Source: Adiantum capillus-veneris (lineage: Eukaryota > Streptophyta > Polypodiopsida > Polypodiales > Pteridaceae). From it: DNA of 64,000 nt. Numbering within the stretch: position 1 is the first letter of the stretch; every line of letters starts with the position of its first letter. The position numbers and the translations under genes were made by a program. Under the pieces are notes generated by a model. It saw only the letters and a list, made by a program, of their open reading frames with translations. It made no database searches and was not told the origin of the DNA. Where the stretch lies: NCBI GenBank assembly GCA_014529385.2, contig CM043942.1, positions 35,135,469-35,199,468 on the forward strand, given 5' to 3'. Below, piece after piece: positions 11,641-22,661 of the stretch.

Positions 11641-12202
11641 TGATACTTTTATTCTCTTTGACCCTAGTTCTACTCACAATTTTATATCCACAGAGTTGGC
11701 CACCAAGCTAGGCATCCAAGCCTATGAGATGGGAGATGTCCTACCCGCTGATGGTGCTTTCAAGGGGCAAGAAGCTTCAGTGACTCCCTTAATTGGGAAA
11801 TTGAGGCTCCATGTCCAAAGCTATGTGGACAAAGAGGACTTCTTTATCTCTCCTCTCAAGCACGAGGATGTAATCCTAGGGGCACCATGGTTTGATCGTA
11901 TGGCTACCAATGTTAAATTCCCTGAAAGGAAAATCTACTTTAGGTTCAGGGAAAAAGATATGTACATAGATGCGAAAGAGTTGGGTAACACCATACCCAT
12001 TGTACATATGCAAGCTTTCAATAAGTCAATAAAGATCTCTATTTCTGTGTACATGATTTTTGTTAAAGATTCTCAAAATGAACCTAATGCTTTAGCAAAA
12101 CAAAATATAAATAATCACATTGAATTAGAGTTATCCAATTTTCTCAAGGGATTTCAAGATGTTTTTATTGACGATATCCCTTTTGAACTACCTCCTAAAT
12201 GA
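11641..12202 (+). pseudogene. Gypsy G2 aspartic protease region
   Basis: The frame is open from about 11641. The active-site region reads LFDPSSTHNFIS, where retropepsins of this group normally have D-[ST/P]-G; the Gly position is Ser here, consistent with a G-to-A change. Further on, EDVILGAPWFDRM matches the conserved ILG-x-PW block and confirms the protease. The domain ends in an acidic linker before a TGA at 12200-12202. Confidence 0.8.
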
Positions 12203-12250
12203 GGCAATGATGGTCATCATTTCCTCCTAAACAAGGCAATGATGACCATG
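12190..12250 (+). repeat. Short tandem duplication in G2 pol
   Basis: Two near-identical segments of about 27-31 bp, sharing CCTCCTAAA, AGGCAATGATG and CAT, lie side by side at the protease-to-reverse transcriptase boundary. The first contains the TGA stop. It is probably replication slippage. Confidence 0.7.
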
Positions 12251-13243
12251 CAATTGAACTTCTTCCAGGAAGTTCACCACCTAATAAACCTCCTTATAGA
12301 GTTTCTCAAGCTCAACAAGAGGAGATTATGTGGCAAGTGCATGAGTTAATTGAGAAGGGCATGGTTAGGCCTAGCTCATCTCCATTTTGTTCACCCGTGC
12401 TATTAGTGCAAAAGAAAGACGGCACATATCATATGTGTGTTGACTATAGAGCACTAAATAGGATCACTATCAAAAATAGGTTTCCCGTTCCACTGTTAGA
12501 AGACCTATTTGATAAGCTACAAGGGTCGACCTACTTCAGTAGGATTGACCTGAAAAGTGGCTACCATCAAATAAGGATAGTTGATCAAGACATTGTAAAG
12601 ACCGCATTTCGCACTACGTTTGGTCTATATGAATACATTGTCAAGCCTTTTGGCTTGACCAATGCACCAGCCACATTCAACCGCTTGCTGGAAAAGCTAT
12701 TCAGGCAGCACTGAACCTTTACTAGAGTGTTCTTTGATGATATCATCATCTACTCTAATTCGCTAAACGAACACAAGCAACACCTCCAGGTAATATTTCA
12801 ATTCTTAAGAGAGAATAAACTTTATATTAATTGAAAGAAAAGTGAGTTTTTCTTACAAGAGATTCAATATTTAGGTCACATTATCTCTCAAGATGTATCC
12901 AAATGGATCCATCAAAGCTAGAGGTAATAAAGGATGGCCTAATCCAAGGAATCTTCATGAACTAAGAAGCTTTATAGATATGTGTGCATACTATAGAAGC
13001 TTCATAGAAAAGTTCTCACAAATCGCGAGACCATTACATGACCTAACAAAGAAAAATGTTAGGTATACATGGTCTGCCAAGGAGAACAATACTTTCAAAA
13101 AACTTAAAGAAAAGCTTATCTCTCAACCTGTGCTTACACTACCGGATCTCTCAAAGCCATTTGAGGTCCAATGTGACGCTTGTGGTGATTGCCTTGGAGC
13201 TGTTTTGCTCCAAGAAGGGCACGCCATAGCCTACAAAAGTTGA
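12251..13243 (+). pseudogene. Gypsy G2 reverse transcriptase
   Basis: Strong Ty3/gypsy reverse transcriptase: EKGMVRPSSSPFCSPVLLVQ, DYRALNRITIKNRFPVP, YFSRIDLKSGYHQIR, FGLTNAPATF and the catalytic box VFFDDIIIYS (F-x-DD). In-frame TGA codons occur at 12712-12714 and near 12831-12833; at the second a Trp codon TGG would be expected (YIN-W-KKSEF), i.e. a G-to-A change. Two single-base deletions near 12900 and 12940 disturb the segment around the Met-Asp-Pro block before WPNPRNLHELRSF. The connection domain and the start of RNase H (FEVQCDACGDCLGAVLLQ) follow. Confidence 0.92.
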
Positions 13244-14027
13244 AGACTCAATCCTGTTGAGCAAGCTCTAGGCATATATGAAAAGGAACTCCTCGCAGTT
13301 CTACATGCCTTAGACTCATGGAAGCACAATTTATTGGGGACTCCTTTCAGTCTCCGCAGACAAATCACCAAAGCCTTAAGTACTTCATGACACAGACCAA
13401 GCTCTCTGACAAACAAATGAGGTGGGCAAATTTTCTTTCGCAATTTCATTTTCATATTGCTCACATTCCTGGAAAGCATAATCAAGTAGCCGATGCACTC
13501 TCAAGACAATCGAGAGTGAATGCGGTTTCCATAGAAACTCACAATGATCTATCTTCTATGATAGATGAGTACGCTATTGATCCCGATTTTAGAGATGTGA
13601 TTTCAGCCCTTGCACTAGGGAAGAAAGAAGACTCATTTACCCTACAAGATGGTTATCTTCTCTATGGTAATAGACTATGTGTTATTAGCTCACTACATGA
13701 GAAAGTAATATATGAATCTCATGCTCCTCCTTATGCGGGGCATAGAGGGATTCAGTCTAGCCTAAAATGGATTGAAACATATTTCTATTGGCCTACCATG
13801 AAAGCAAACATACAAGAGTATGTTTCTAAATGTGTGGTATGCCAAAAGACGAAGTTTGCAACCTAGATTGCTTCAACCTTTGCCAATCCCTAATTCACGA
13901 TGGGAGAGGATATCCATGGATTTTATCTTTGGATTGCCCAAGTATATCCATGGGAATACGAGAATTTGGACGACAATAAACGGGTTCATGGGGATCCTTC
14001 CTCTATTTTGTTTTTGGGTCCCATGAG
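13244..14027 (+). pseudogene. Gypsy G2 RNase H end and integrase N-terminal half
   Basis: The segment begins with the RNase H block NPVEQALGIYEKELLAVLHA. It has the conserved connection FHIAHIPGKHNQVADALSRQ, then the integrase zinc domain with His residues in HAPPYAGHRGI and Cys residues in [10 protein letters not shown]. The integrase core starts ([16 protein letters not shown]) in another frame after a TAG near 13864, and stops near 13985 before the second catalytic Asp. Downstream sequence is unrelated, so the element is cut here. Confidence 0.9.
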
Positions 14028-14030
14028 ATC

Positions 14031-15756
14031 GACATTTTGGGGGACCTTAGTAGGGAGTTGTTAGACTCAATTATTAACTATTTTTTGTAGTTAGTGATTT
14101 TTTCCCCATCTTGTGTTGGTTACAAGTTTATTGTGTGTTTTTCATGATAGAATATAGATTTGCTATCACTTTTGTGGTTTTTAACCTTGCATGGAATGTC
14201 CAGAGTGAGATTGTTGTTCTCGACTCCTAGCTTTTTGTAGTTCTCTCATCCGAGAATACATCACTGGTGGATGTAGTTGATTGGTTTCAAACCGTCAACA
14301 TGGAAATAGCGAAGGTTTTTTTGCTAGCTTACAATGAAGATTAAAATTTTTCGTTAATAACAATCCACCTTCGATATGTATGTTGGAAACATGCATCTTA
14401 GTTGACCTTACTTGTTAAAACAATTCCCATTTTGGAGCTTGATTTCTTTGCCATGGAGCGGAAGCATTACTACCTTGCAAACTCCACACACGGTTTCCAG
14501 GGGAATGTTTGAAGGTCAGTGGAGTCTTCTTGAGTGTCACAAGCTATTTGTGAAAATGTTTGGACACTTAATTCCAATTTTTTAAAGTCTGTTCAAAAGC
14601 TAGTAACTGCTCTAGAGGCACTGACCAGATGACCAATTTGAGTTGCAGGTCCCCAAACAACAAGACGGGCATTCATGTGGCTAAAGGGTGTTAATGAACA
14701 CAGAGCTCCTATTGGAGGGTGTTAATGAATGCATAGCTCTTGTTGGATTGAATGTATAGAGAGGAGCGCAGAAGCATAAGCACCTATTTTTTGTTCTCAT
14801 CACTATCCATGACTTATAACCTCTTAAACTAACTTATGGTGTTGAACGGTTTTGCAGGCTAGAAAACTAGTAGATTATATAGATGTGCATGTTGATTTGT
14901 TCTCGATCACATTGTTCGAGAACATGATCAACCTTGCAACAACGCACCTGGAAGGAGTGCATGACGCGTTCGTGCTGCCAGCACCACAACCCACTCCACG
15001 GCCTCAACCTAGGAGATACCCTACAGCTCCTCCAGCAACGTAGCAGCCTACCCCTACCCCCATCACCATTTCCCCAGATAGCTCTCCTAGGTCCTTGCCC
15101 CTTATCACCCTCCACCCATGTCTGATCCCCCTGACTCGTTTACACACCAATGACCACCACCCCCACAACAACCATCCCCCCTGTCTCACTCTCTATCCCT
15201 CCTACCCCTGCCTCAACTACTGCTTGAGATCATTGAAACACTCATTGAAATATACTCATTTATACTTACTAAGAATGAAAAATTGGGCGCATCATTGCAT
15301 AATGTTTGCAAAAGTGTTGTGTACAACTTGTAGGAAAAATGGAATTCATATGTCATCTTGGATTAGGCTAAAGTGCTTTGTTACAACGATCTATGAAATT
15401 GGTCTTTGTATCAAGCTATGCACCACGTCCAGTCTACCATCTTCAATCTATGCACATACTACCGCGGTTTCCTTTTTCTTGGGTAACTGCAACACAACAA
15501 GCGAGAGAAGAGATGAGTCAACATGATCACAATGAGAACGTAAATTACATAGACATAATAAGTAGTGGACATGCAACATTATACCTTTTGCATGTTGCAC
15601 TTGAAAACAAATTTTGCAGGAATGTTGAGGTCGATCTTGTTAAGAAAATCCTCCTGCACCTATCTTAGGGTGACATTATTTTTAACGCTAACAACTGTCA
15701 CCAGCTCATTTTCACACATTACTTCAATTGCCCTCAAGGGATTACTACCATCATCA
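14031..15756. other. No gene recognised
   Basis: A small duplication of GTGTTAATGAA with GAGCTC lies at 14688-14750. A short open stretch at 14852-15043 (plus) follows a TTTTGCAG that resembles a splice acceptor and is Pro-rich at its end; I cannot tie it to a family. The remainder is C/A-rich simple sequence near 15040-15200 and ordinary intergenic DNA. Confidence 0.4.
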
Positions 15757-16012
15757 CATAGGTCCTGGTCCATAGCTACCAAGTGACCTTTTACTCGATG
15801 CCACAATTGATTGTTTGTCCACCTTGCACAAAATGCCCTCAGAATCATGGATATCCCAAGCATCATCTAGAAAATCAAAGCAGCTTTTTGACTTGAAGAT
15901 TAACATGGTCTCTGTCTTTCTAACCTCTTTGTCATGGAAGAAGTACATAGGTCCTAGTCCATAGCTACCAAGTGACCTTTTACCCAATGCCACAATTGAC
16001 TGTCTGGACTCT
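15757..16012. repeat. Direct repeat pair of about 66 bp
   Basis: 15757-15822 and 15947-16012 share CATAGGTCCTGGTCCATAGC-like sequence and CTACCAAGTGACCTTTTAC, with a spacing of 190 bp. The second copy ends exactly where the copia fragment starts. Confidence 0.75.
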
Positions 16013-16357
16013 TCTAGTTGTGAGGCTGAGTACAGGGCCGTCTTCACAACTACGGTTGAGTGTGTACGGCTCAGATGCCTTATGACTGATTTGGGTGTTG
16101 GAAAGGAAACTGCCAACACTATCTACGCTGACAATTAGAGTGCATTGGCAGTTGCGAGGAACCAAATTTTTCATGCTCACACAAAGCACATTGAGGTGCA
16201 TTACCACTATGTCAAGGAGAGGCTCTCAGCATGAAATATCAGCTTGGCTTATGTGCCAACACAAGACAACCTTGCAGACCTTTTCACAAAGGCATTGTCT
16301 CATGAGAAGTTTGAAGCTTTTTGCAAAGCTTTGGGCTTACTCCCTTTTGTGGATTGA
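16010..16357 (+). pseudogene. Copia RNase H C-terminus, broken
   Basis: One frame reads SSCEAEYRAVFTTTVECV, then VGKETANTIYADN, then FHAHTKHIEVHYHYVKERL and the family end FTKALSHEKFEAF up to PFVD and a stop. A TAG at 16136-16138 stands where the intact copy has CAG (Asp-Ser-Gln-Ser-Ala), and a TGA at 16232-16234 replaces a Gly codon. The stop context supports C-to-T decay at a CHG site. Confidence 0.92.
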
Positions 16358-16431
16358 TCATGTCCTCAGGGCATGGCACTTCCTTTTACTCATGTGCCAA
16401 CTCTCATTCACCGCATCACTATAGGGGGATT

Positions 16432-16659
16432 TGTTACCATATACATGTGGCAGTGAAGTGTGTGAACATACTTAGGACCGCCGAGGCATTTTATCCCTCA
16501 CTAGGAGGTTTTTCCCCCCGTGCATTGTATATATGCCTATCATTCTAGGGCTATTTATATTTTCATTGCACACTGAGTAATACACACTCTGTTGTGTGCC
16601 TTGAGCTTCCTTTGTCTTCTCCAAGCTTTATATGATTTCCTGCAACCCTAACTCCAACA
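16432..16659 (+). repeat. 3' LTR of the copia fragment
   Basis: Begins TGTTACCATATAC and ends CTCCAACA, matching the reverse complement of the LTRs at 2639 and 7552. The preceding TATAGGGGGATT is the polypurine tract. A TATA-like CTATTTATATT lies at 16549-16560. Confidence 0.92.
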
Positions 16660-17143
16660 ACATCACCCTGCTAGTAGACGATCCTTCACCCTTGTAAATT
16701 TTCCTAGCATTCTGCTTCATACGATCCATCGAGGAACGGTTAACAACGTGAGAATAAGGGAGAGTGGAAAGAGAATAGCTAAATGAGTGCCAAGATAGGT
16801 CAAAAAGCACTGAGGGGGCTAAGAGAGAGAACTAATACGGAATAGCAAAAAGTAGTTGACAAGAGTGAGCGGGACATATTGTATAGAGCACATGCACATA
16901 ATTATGACATTGAGAGGATGGGTAATGTCATGATGATGCTCATAAATGCAAGTCATGGTGCATTGGGAAGTGCCTAGCCAAATGCATGGATGACATTGGG
17001 AAGTGCCTAGCCAAATGCATGGATGACATGTGGTAGTACATTATGGGTCTATACGTACACACACATAAATATAATATTATATATGTGTGTTGTAAGGTAG
17101 CAATAAAAATCAAGGAGAGGTTGACCAAAAAAGGTACATAGGG
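16660..17143. other. Intergenic, with a 33-bp tandem duplication
   Basis: No gene seen. 16961-16993 and 16994-17026 are near-identical copies sharing ATTGGGAAGTGCCTAGCC and AAATGCATGGATGAC. Confidence 0.7.
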
Positions 17144-17590
17144 CATCGCGTTGTGCCGTGATAGGCAGTCGTGCCAGAACGCGATGAGGTGTGAGATTTT
17201 CAACAATCTCACTCACCATCACATTGTGGCACGATTGGTACACATGGTAGTTGCTCAACAACGCGATGAGATGTGAGATGTTAAACATACCTACAACCCA
17301 TCGTGTTGTGGCATGATGGGTATACCTAGAATTCGCGCCACAATGCGATGAGATGTGAGATGTTCAGCATACCCACGATGCATCACATTGTGGCACGACT
17401 GGTACATGTGGTAGTTGCACCACGACATGATGAGGTGTCAGATGTTCAACATATCCCGTCCCATAGCGTTGTGCCATGACTACCACGTGGTAGTCATGCC
17501 ACAATGTGATGGACCACGGGTATGTCTAGCATTTCACACATCAGCATGTTGTGGCACGATTGCTTGTCACGGCACAACGTGAGAATCATT
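17144..17590. repeat. Array of 12 alternating inverted motifs
   Basis: A motif close to ATCGCGTTGTGGCACGA alternates with its inverted complement, six forward and six reverse. Forward copies lie near 17144, 17214, 17297, 17378, 17461 and 17541; reverse copies near 17168, 17256, 17335, 17417, 17493 and 17566. Most reverse copies are followed by GAGATGTGAGATGTTCA-like sequence. The pair at 17461-17512 contains a perfect 24-bp palindrome, 17475-17498, centred on CACGTG. Each neighbouring pair could form a hairpin. Confidence 0.85.
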
Positions 17591-17830
17591 TGGTATATTT
17601 TCACTGCAACACGCTCTCGAATTGTACCGCGACCTTGCAATATACACACACAAAGAAATATTTACCTATTTATATTTATATATACATATGTGTGTATAGA
17701 AATGTATAGGTATATGTGCAGGGCATTAATTGCAATCAACTCAAAGAAATGATGAGGGTGGTCGTGACACCAATTGCAATGATGAGTGTGGTCGTCACGT
17801 CACTGGGCATCATGACCTATTGTGAGAAGC

Positions 17831-17838
17831 CTATAAAT
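17831..17838 (+). promoter_or_regulatory. TATA-box-like element
   Basis: TATAAATA lies downstream of the inverted array and about 115 bp before a short ORF. It may be a core promoter; no direct evidence of transcription is available. Confidence 0.4.
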
Positions 17839-17951
17839 AAGAACCGGCCGTGTGCCCATAATCTTCTGAGTGAGTTGAGTGTGCACCCCCATCTTTCGCG
17901 TCATATTTCTTAATCACTCCTTACTTCTCATTGTGTGCCATAACGTCCACA

Positions 17952-18065
17952 ATGGACCCTTTCCAAACTGAGATTGAAGAGGATGTGCCTTGCTCTCAGG
18001 AAATGCTAGAAGACAAGCTATCTAATTTGTGGTCCTCTATCATCACTGTAGTCTGCCAACTTTGA
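17952..18065 (+). CDS. Short ORF of 37 residues, unknown
   Basis: ATG at 17952 (MDPFQTEIEEDVPC) to TGA at 18063-18065. The product would be acidic and probably helical (QEMLEDKLSNLWSS). I recognise no family. Its only support is position: a TATA-like box at 17831 and a plausible leader. It could equally be the start of a longer decayed ORF, or chance. Confidence 0.2.
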   Translation: MDPFQTEIEEDVPCSQEMLEDKLSNLWSSIITVVCQL

Positions 18066-18559
18066 CCAAGCATATATCGGTGCTCAAACCTCCGATTGAT
18101 GAGCCATAACTTTTACCTTGGTGAATACTTTGAAGACCATCTTTTCCAACACAATATTTTCACTTTGGACACTTTGAGTATCCATCTAGATAAGCCTCAA
18201 AGTAGAGCTTCTTGGCAAGTAAAACCTCAAAAGACATGCATATCTACATACCTTTGTCTGCTCTTGACCTTCATGCCTGCTTTTGCACTTGAGTAGGTAC
18301 TTGTAGACACCCATAGCTTGGCTTGTGACACCTCTAGCTTTAACATAGTTTGGTTGTACCATCAGTGCCCAACCCACTTGTTGAGCATTTATGTTCAACC
18401 AAAAAAGTGCTAATTGACTTTGAATCTGCAAAATTAGTGAAAATTTGAGGAAACACAAAAAACTACAACCATATGTACAAGGTTTATTCTTGTTGCTTGC
18501 AACTCTTCTTTAGGCATGCTGCACAACCCCTTCAGCTAATACACATTTGGCACCAATTC
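18066..18559. other. No gene recognised
   Basis: The minus strand could be 3' untranslated sequence of the adjacent gypsy relic. No conserved motif is seen. Confidence 0.35.
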
Positions 18560-20110
18560 CCTGTTGTCAAAGTATAACTTGAGATGCACACCATTCACCT
18601 TGTGTTTGAGATGTTTACCATGTACCCACACCAGCTGATACTAACCATTAGGAAAAGCTTTGTAAACTTTGTATGGCCACATCCACTTCTTCTTGAAGTT
18701 GTTCTAGAAGGTGAAGTTGAGATAGCTTGCCACCTAGCTGAACATGTACACTTAGCATCGTCTCTTTGCCATAAACCAATTCATACGAGGCAAAGTTGGT
18801 GGCAACCTTATAGGATGTTCTGTAAGCTCCCACAAACAATTTTCAAGGTTAGCCTCTGGAACCTCTACTTGCTTGTAAACGTACTTTGTGACAATTTGCC
18901 CATTGGCACTCTCAACCAAACCATTGCACTCGGGATGATAGGGTGAAAAAAACCTGTGTTGGATGCCCAACTTCTCCGCTCGTGCACACACCAATTTACT
19001 TTGAAACCCTTGACATCTATCAAGAATTACACCCAAGGAACTCCAAAACAATAGCAAATACAATCAAAAACAAATTGAGCCAATGCGTGAGCATTTACCT
19101 CTTTAATTTCTTTTGCCTTGACCCACCTGGTAAGATAATCAATGGTCATCACAACATACGTCTTGCCGCTTGCGTACTTGGGAAGTGGACTAAAGGCATC
19201 CAAAAACCCCACTTTTTAAATGCATTTTGAGCTATGATAGACCCTTGTGATTTTTCTACCAATCTTCACTCTCCCATGGTTTGACACTCATGGCAAGTCT
19301 TGCAAAAATAATGAACATCTTGCACTATAGAAGGCCGCCAAAAACCATCTCTAAGAACAAAAAAAAAGTACATGGTCTTTGCCTTGATGTCTGCTTTCCT
19401 CATGACATTGTCCCAGAATCATACCAATGTCTTATTTGTAGAGGACTCTCCTTAGAATCCCATCATAAGGCATAAAATCTTCACCCATCAAAGTGAATCT
19501 AGAAGCTTTTTGAACAATCCTTCTTCGCTATAGCTTTGACATATCCGAGGAACATTGACCTATACGCAAAAAATCATCAATATCCTTCAAGTGCTACATA
19601 TAGCTCTACTACATGCACTTGCACATAGCTACTATCCAATTGGTCTGCCACTTGATTTTGCTCCCTCTTGACATTCTTAAATTGTACTGCTTCAAAAAAG
19701 TCAATAGCTTCTTTATGGAAAAACCCAATTCTTAAGAGAGACTCTCGTTATCTTCCATTGCCCCCCAGAAGTTGCTTGGTGACCAAGAGTGCATCACCTT
19801 TTACTATGAGCTTTGAAATGCAAAACTCCACACACTGCTTTGGACTCCGATGGAGAGATAAATACTTGGCTTCTTTGTTTGTGTGAACATCTTCAAGATC
19901 ATAAGCTTTAAAGAAGATAAACGGAGCCTTTGCAAAGACAGCTTCAACTTTGATAGATAGTCAGCTCTAGAAATGTAGCAACCCATATCATCCATAAAGA
20001 CCCTAATAAAGTTACCCAAATAAGGCCCAAACACTCTGTTCATCCAACACTAAAAAGCTGCATAAATATTGACCAAGACAAAAGGCATCCTACAATAGGT
20101 GGAATGAGCT
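18560..20110 (-). pseudogene. Ty3/gypsy pol relic G3 (reverse transcriptase to integrase)
   Basis: From right to left the minus strand gives a reverse transcriptase end (CRMPF at about 20085, MNRVFGPYLGNFIRVFMDDM with an F-M-DD catalytic box), an RNase H part near 19620-19800 (KREQNQVADQL), an integrase zinc domain (CKTCHECQTMGE near 19270), the integrase core (YASGKTYVVMTIDYLTRWVK at about 19180; PYHPECNGLVESANGQI with the catalytic Glu at about 18900) and its C-terminus (AYRTSYKVATNFASYELVYG, then GPYKVYKA-like). Many stops and frameshifts show long decay. No LTRs can be assigned. It differs clearly from G2. Confidence 0.88.
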
Positions 20111-21359
20111 AGTCACTTCTGATAGCTATTCCATGTTGAGTTAGAAGAACTTTAGCTAAACTAGTTCAAGCAACCAGACTTCAGCCACCAAATCAGACAA
20201 AGACAAATATAGAATTGAAATGGACATGAGACTAGAACTAGAACTGGAATATGTATTCAAATAAGTACAATTGGTAATGAGTACAACAACATGAGCCAAA
20301 GGATGCTCTGAGCTTAATGACAAGAGAGTATAAGAGCACAACGAGCTCCACGAATGACACTAGACAACAATAGATACATTAGACACAATCAACCTTGCCA
20401 GATGAGAAATGGGCCCTATTTATAGCTACCAAACTAGGCCTTTGATTGATTGTCCACTCTGCAACTGAGGTAAGGTCTCTCAGCTCTTTGTGCTCGTGCA
20501 TTGGTTTGCATATCTGAACATTGTGTGGATGTCATTGTTTCCTTTTGTCGGGAGCCTTCTTCTTTGTGGGTTTCCAGATAACCCAAGGTGGAGCCTGAAT
20601 TGCCAGTTGTTGGCCAGCGCCTTGAGCATTGGTCCCAACATTCTTCTTGTGAGTCGATAAATAGCTTCCTACTCTAGTTGCTCCTTGCACTCAGTCATCA
20701 TCTCTACCTCACAGGGGGTCAAGGAATCCCAAGTCTTGGTAGCAACATCATATAGAGTTTCTAAGCCCCTAGTTAGCTGAGCCTTCGCTAGCTTATGGCA
20801 GATTGAAGTAGTGTGGATCCATCATTTAGGAAATGGTTAGTTTGCTTTAATTTGGGCTTCAAACAAGACTTCATCCATGTCTCTGAATTGGGGTTTTGAT
20901 GCAGCCTCGTTCGCCAGTTCTTTCGAATCTTTGACATTTCCACTGACAGTTGCAGCTACTTATTGGTGATCTTTATCAGCTGTCAAATCAAAATTCTCCT
21001 CTGATACATCTGACTTTTGAAAAGTTTCAAGTCGCTTTCAATGCATCTACAATGAATTTCCACTCGACTTCATTAAGAATCTTTGTACAAGACGTCGTCA
21101 GCAAAGGCGGTACTGAAACACGCCTTTCAAAACACTTCTGCTTGTTTGGTAGTTTTGCAAGCCCTTCTCACAGCATTTCAAAACGTTGACAACTTGAGGG
21201 CATTGCAAGGCAACGAAGTACTGCGTTCCAAAATGCATGTGGTCAGTTTCTCTGGAGTCTTTTTTGCAAGCCTTTTGACACACAGTGGGCTATGAAGGCT
21301 ATGGTGGTGCTTGCATATAAATCATAGCAAAACTCCATCTAAAATGTAGAGCCCAACAA
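20111..21359. other. No gene recognised
   Basis: Intergenic sequence without motifs I can name. Short open frames near 20950-21295 have no recognisable domain. Confidence 0.4.
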
Positions 21360-21489
21360 GTGGTCCAAGGGTCAATGGAGGCCATAAACTATATGCAGAA
21401 CAACTTCTCAAAATGTTGCAGATTTGTGGACGACAAAAGCTTTGTTAGCATCTTAAAAAGTTACTAGCCTTGACACTAACTTTCATCAA

Positions 21490-21696
21490 TTAAAGGTAAA
21501 TACCATTAGTCTTTTGAAGGATATTTGGTCCAAGCTTATGGAAACCTATGGCAAGACAGCTCTTGCTTATGCAATCAATAGTGAATTCTTACAAGTGCTC
21601 AATCAAAAGTTTCTCAAAAGATCCAAACATGGACGGTTTTTTTGGGAGTGGTATATGTTGCTCTCCCAAAAGGTGATCTGTACTCAGTTCTTGTAG
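21490..21696 (+). pseudogene. Gag-like fragment
   Basis: The frame reads LLKDIWSKLMETYGKTALAY, then INSEFLQVLNQKFL, and has the look of the helical middle of copia gag (a W-x-x-L block before an ALAYALN-like helix). It is short and lacks a start or zinc knuckle. An alternative source is any helical protein scrap. Confidence 0.4.
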
Positions 21697-22436
21697 ATAT
21701 ATCACACATGGTCTTTCATTCATAGATAGTCAATTTTTGTCATGTTTCGGTTGAGAAAGAAGAAATAAAATATTTTAAGCAATAAGAGATATATCAACAT
21801 ATGCACTTGTTTCATGCCAAAGCCTTGTCTTAGGTTCTCAGTTGTCAGTTATTACCATGACAAAATTGTACGGGTTTTAGACATTGTTACACATAGGTGG
21901 TAAGATCTCCCAAGTTATCAAGTTTTGGTATGTTCTCAACCTATTGTACCACGTCTCATGAGGTTATTGGGTAGACCTATGGAACAATCACTTATCAAAA
22001 GACCCCTATATCACATGCGTTCAAGAGGTAATTAATAATACCCCAATATACATACTATACTTACATTGTGAACCTATTTAAAAAACCCCACCCCTCTCTG
22101 TATGTATACATTTTTATACATTTTGATCTTTTAATCATCCTCTCCGGTTAACTCACGTGATATCATACACATTCTAAAAAATGACCGCCCCGGGGGTAGA
22201 CCTAAACCCAAGGTTTGATAGTAAACCAAAAACTGATGGTAGCTATTTTGACCTACATCCTATGTGTTTGAGAGGTGCTCATTGTCGTAGCATTAAGTTA
22301 AGTCATACCAAACCCTTGGTTGTGAGCACACCTGAAAATCACGATTTATGAGTATACTACAAACTCATGGTTAAGAGTAAACCTAAAACTCTTATGTCGT
22401 GAGAATTGTCAATCTAGTTTAGGCTTGAGAGGGGAT

Positions 22437-22613
22437 TGTTGGATTTTCAAGCCCTGTTCCTATTAACCTAAACATGTGGGAACATGCCCTATGGCATATA
22501 GGTACATTCAGTTATGGAGTGGAGCTTGCATGGTCAATTTTCTATATATATGTAAGGCTTTTCAATAAATTAATACACAAAGCGTGTTATTTTTATAGTG
22601 TATCAAAGACTTT

Positions 22614-22661
<48 letters not shown>

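Larger units (their letters stand above)
8162..14030 (+). mobile_element. Ty3/gypsy retrotransposon G2, 3' part missing
   Basis: The order LTR, primer site, gag, protease, reverse transcriptase, RNase H, integrase is the Ty3/gypsy order, all on the plus strand. The left edge is placed at TGTCATAATAG (8162), because the host sub-repeat breaks there, and the LTR ends TTACA at 9721. The integrase core stops near 13990-14030 and no second LTR follows. The coding region has many indels and stops. The element is a 5' fragment with a long LTR of about 1,560 bp. Confidence 0.85.
16010..16659 (+). mobile_element. 3' fragment of a Ty1/copia element
   Basis: The fragment contains the end of RNase H (16010-16357), a short spacer, a polypurine tract and a complete 228-bp LTR. 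It belongs to the same family as the element at 2639-7778 but lies in the opposite orientation and has diverged more. No 5' part is present. Confidence 0.92.

Noticed and set aside
14852-15526. A host gene from Pro-rich and Cys/His-rich frames
   Set aside because: Neither frame shows a known domain, composition is driven by C/A-rich sequence, and splice-like sites are isolated.
17144-17590. CRISPR array
   Set aside because: The motif alternates in orientation, units are not identical, spacers are not unique, and the context is plant nuclear DNA without cas genes.
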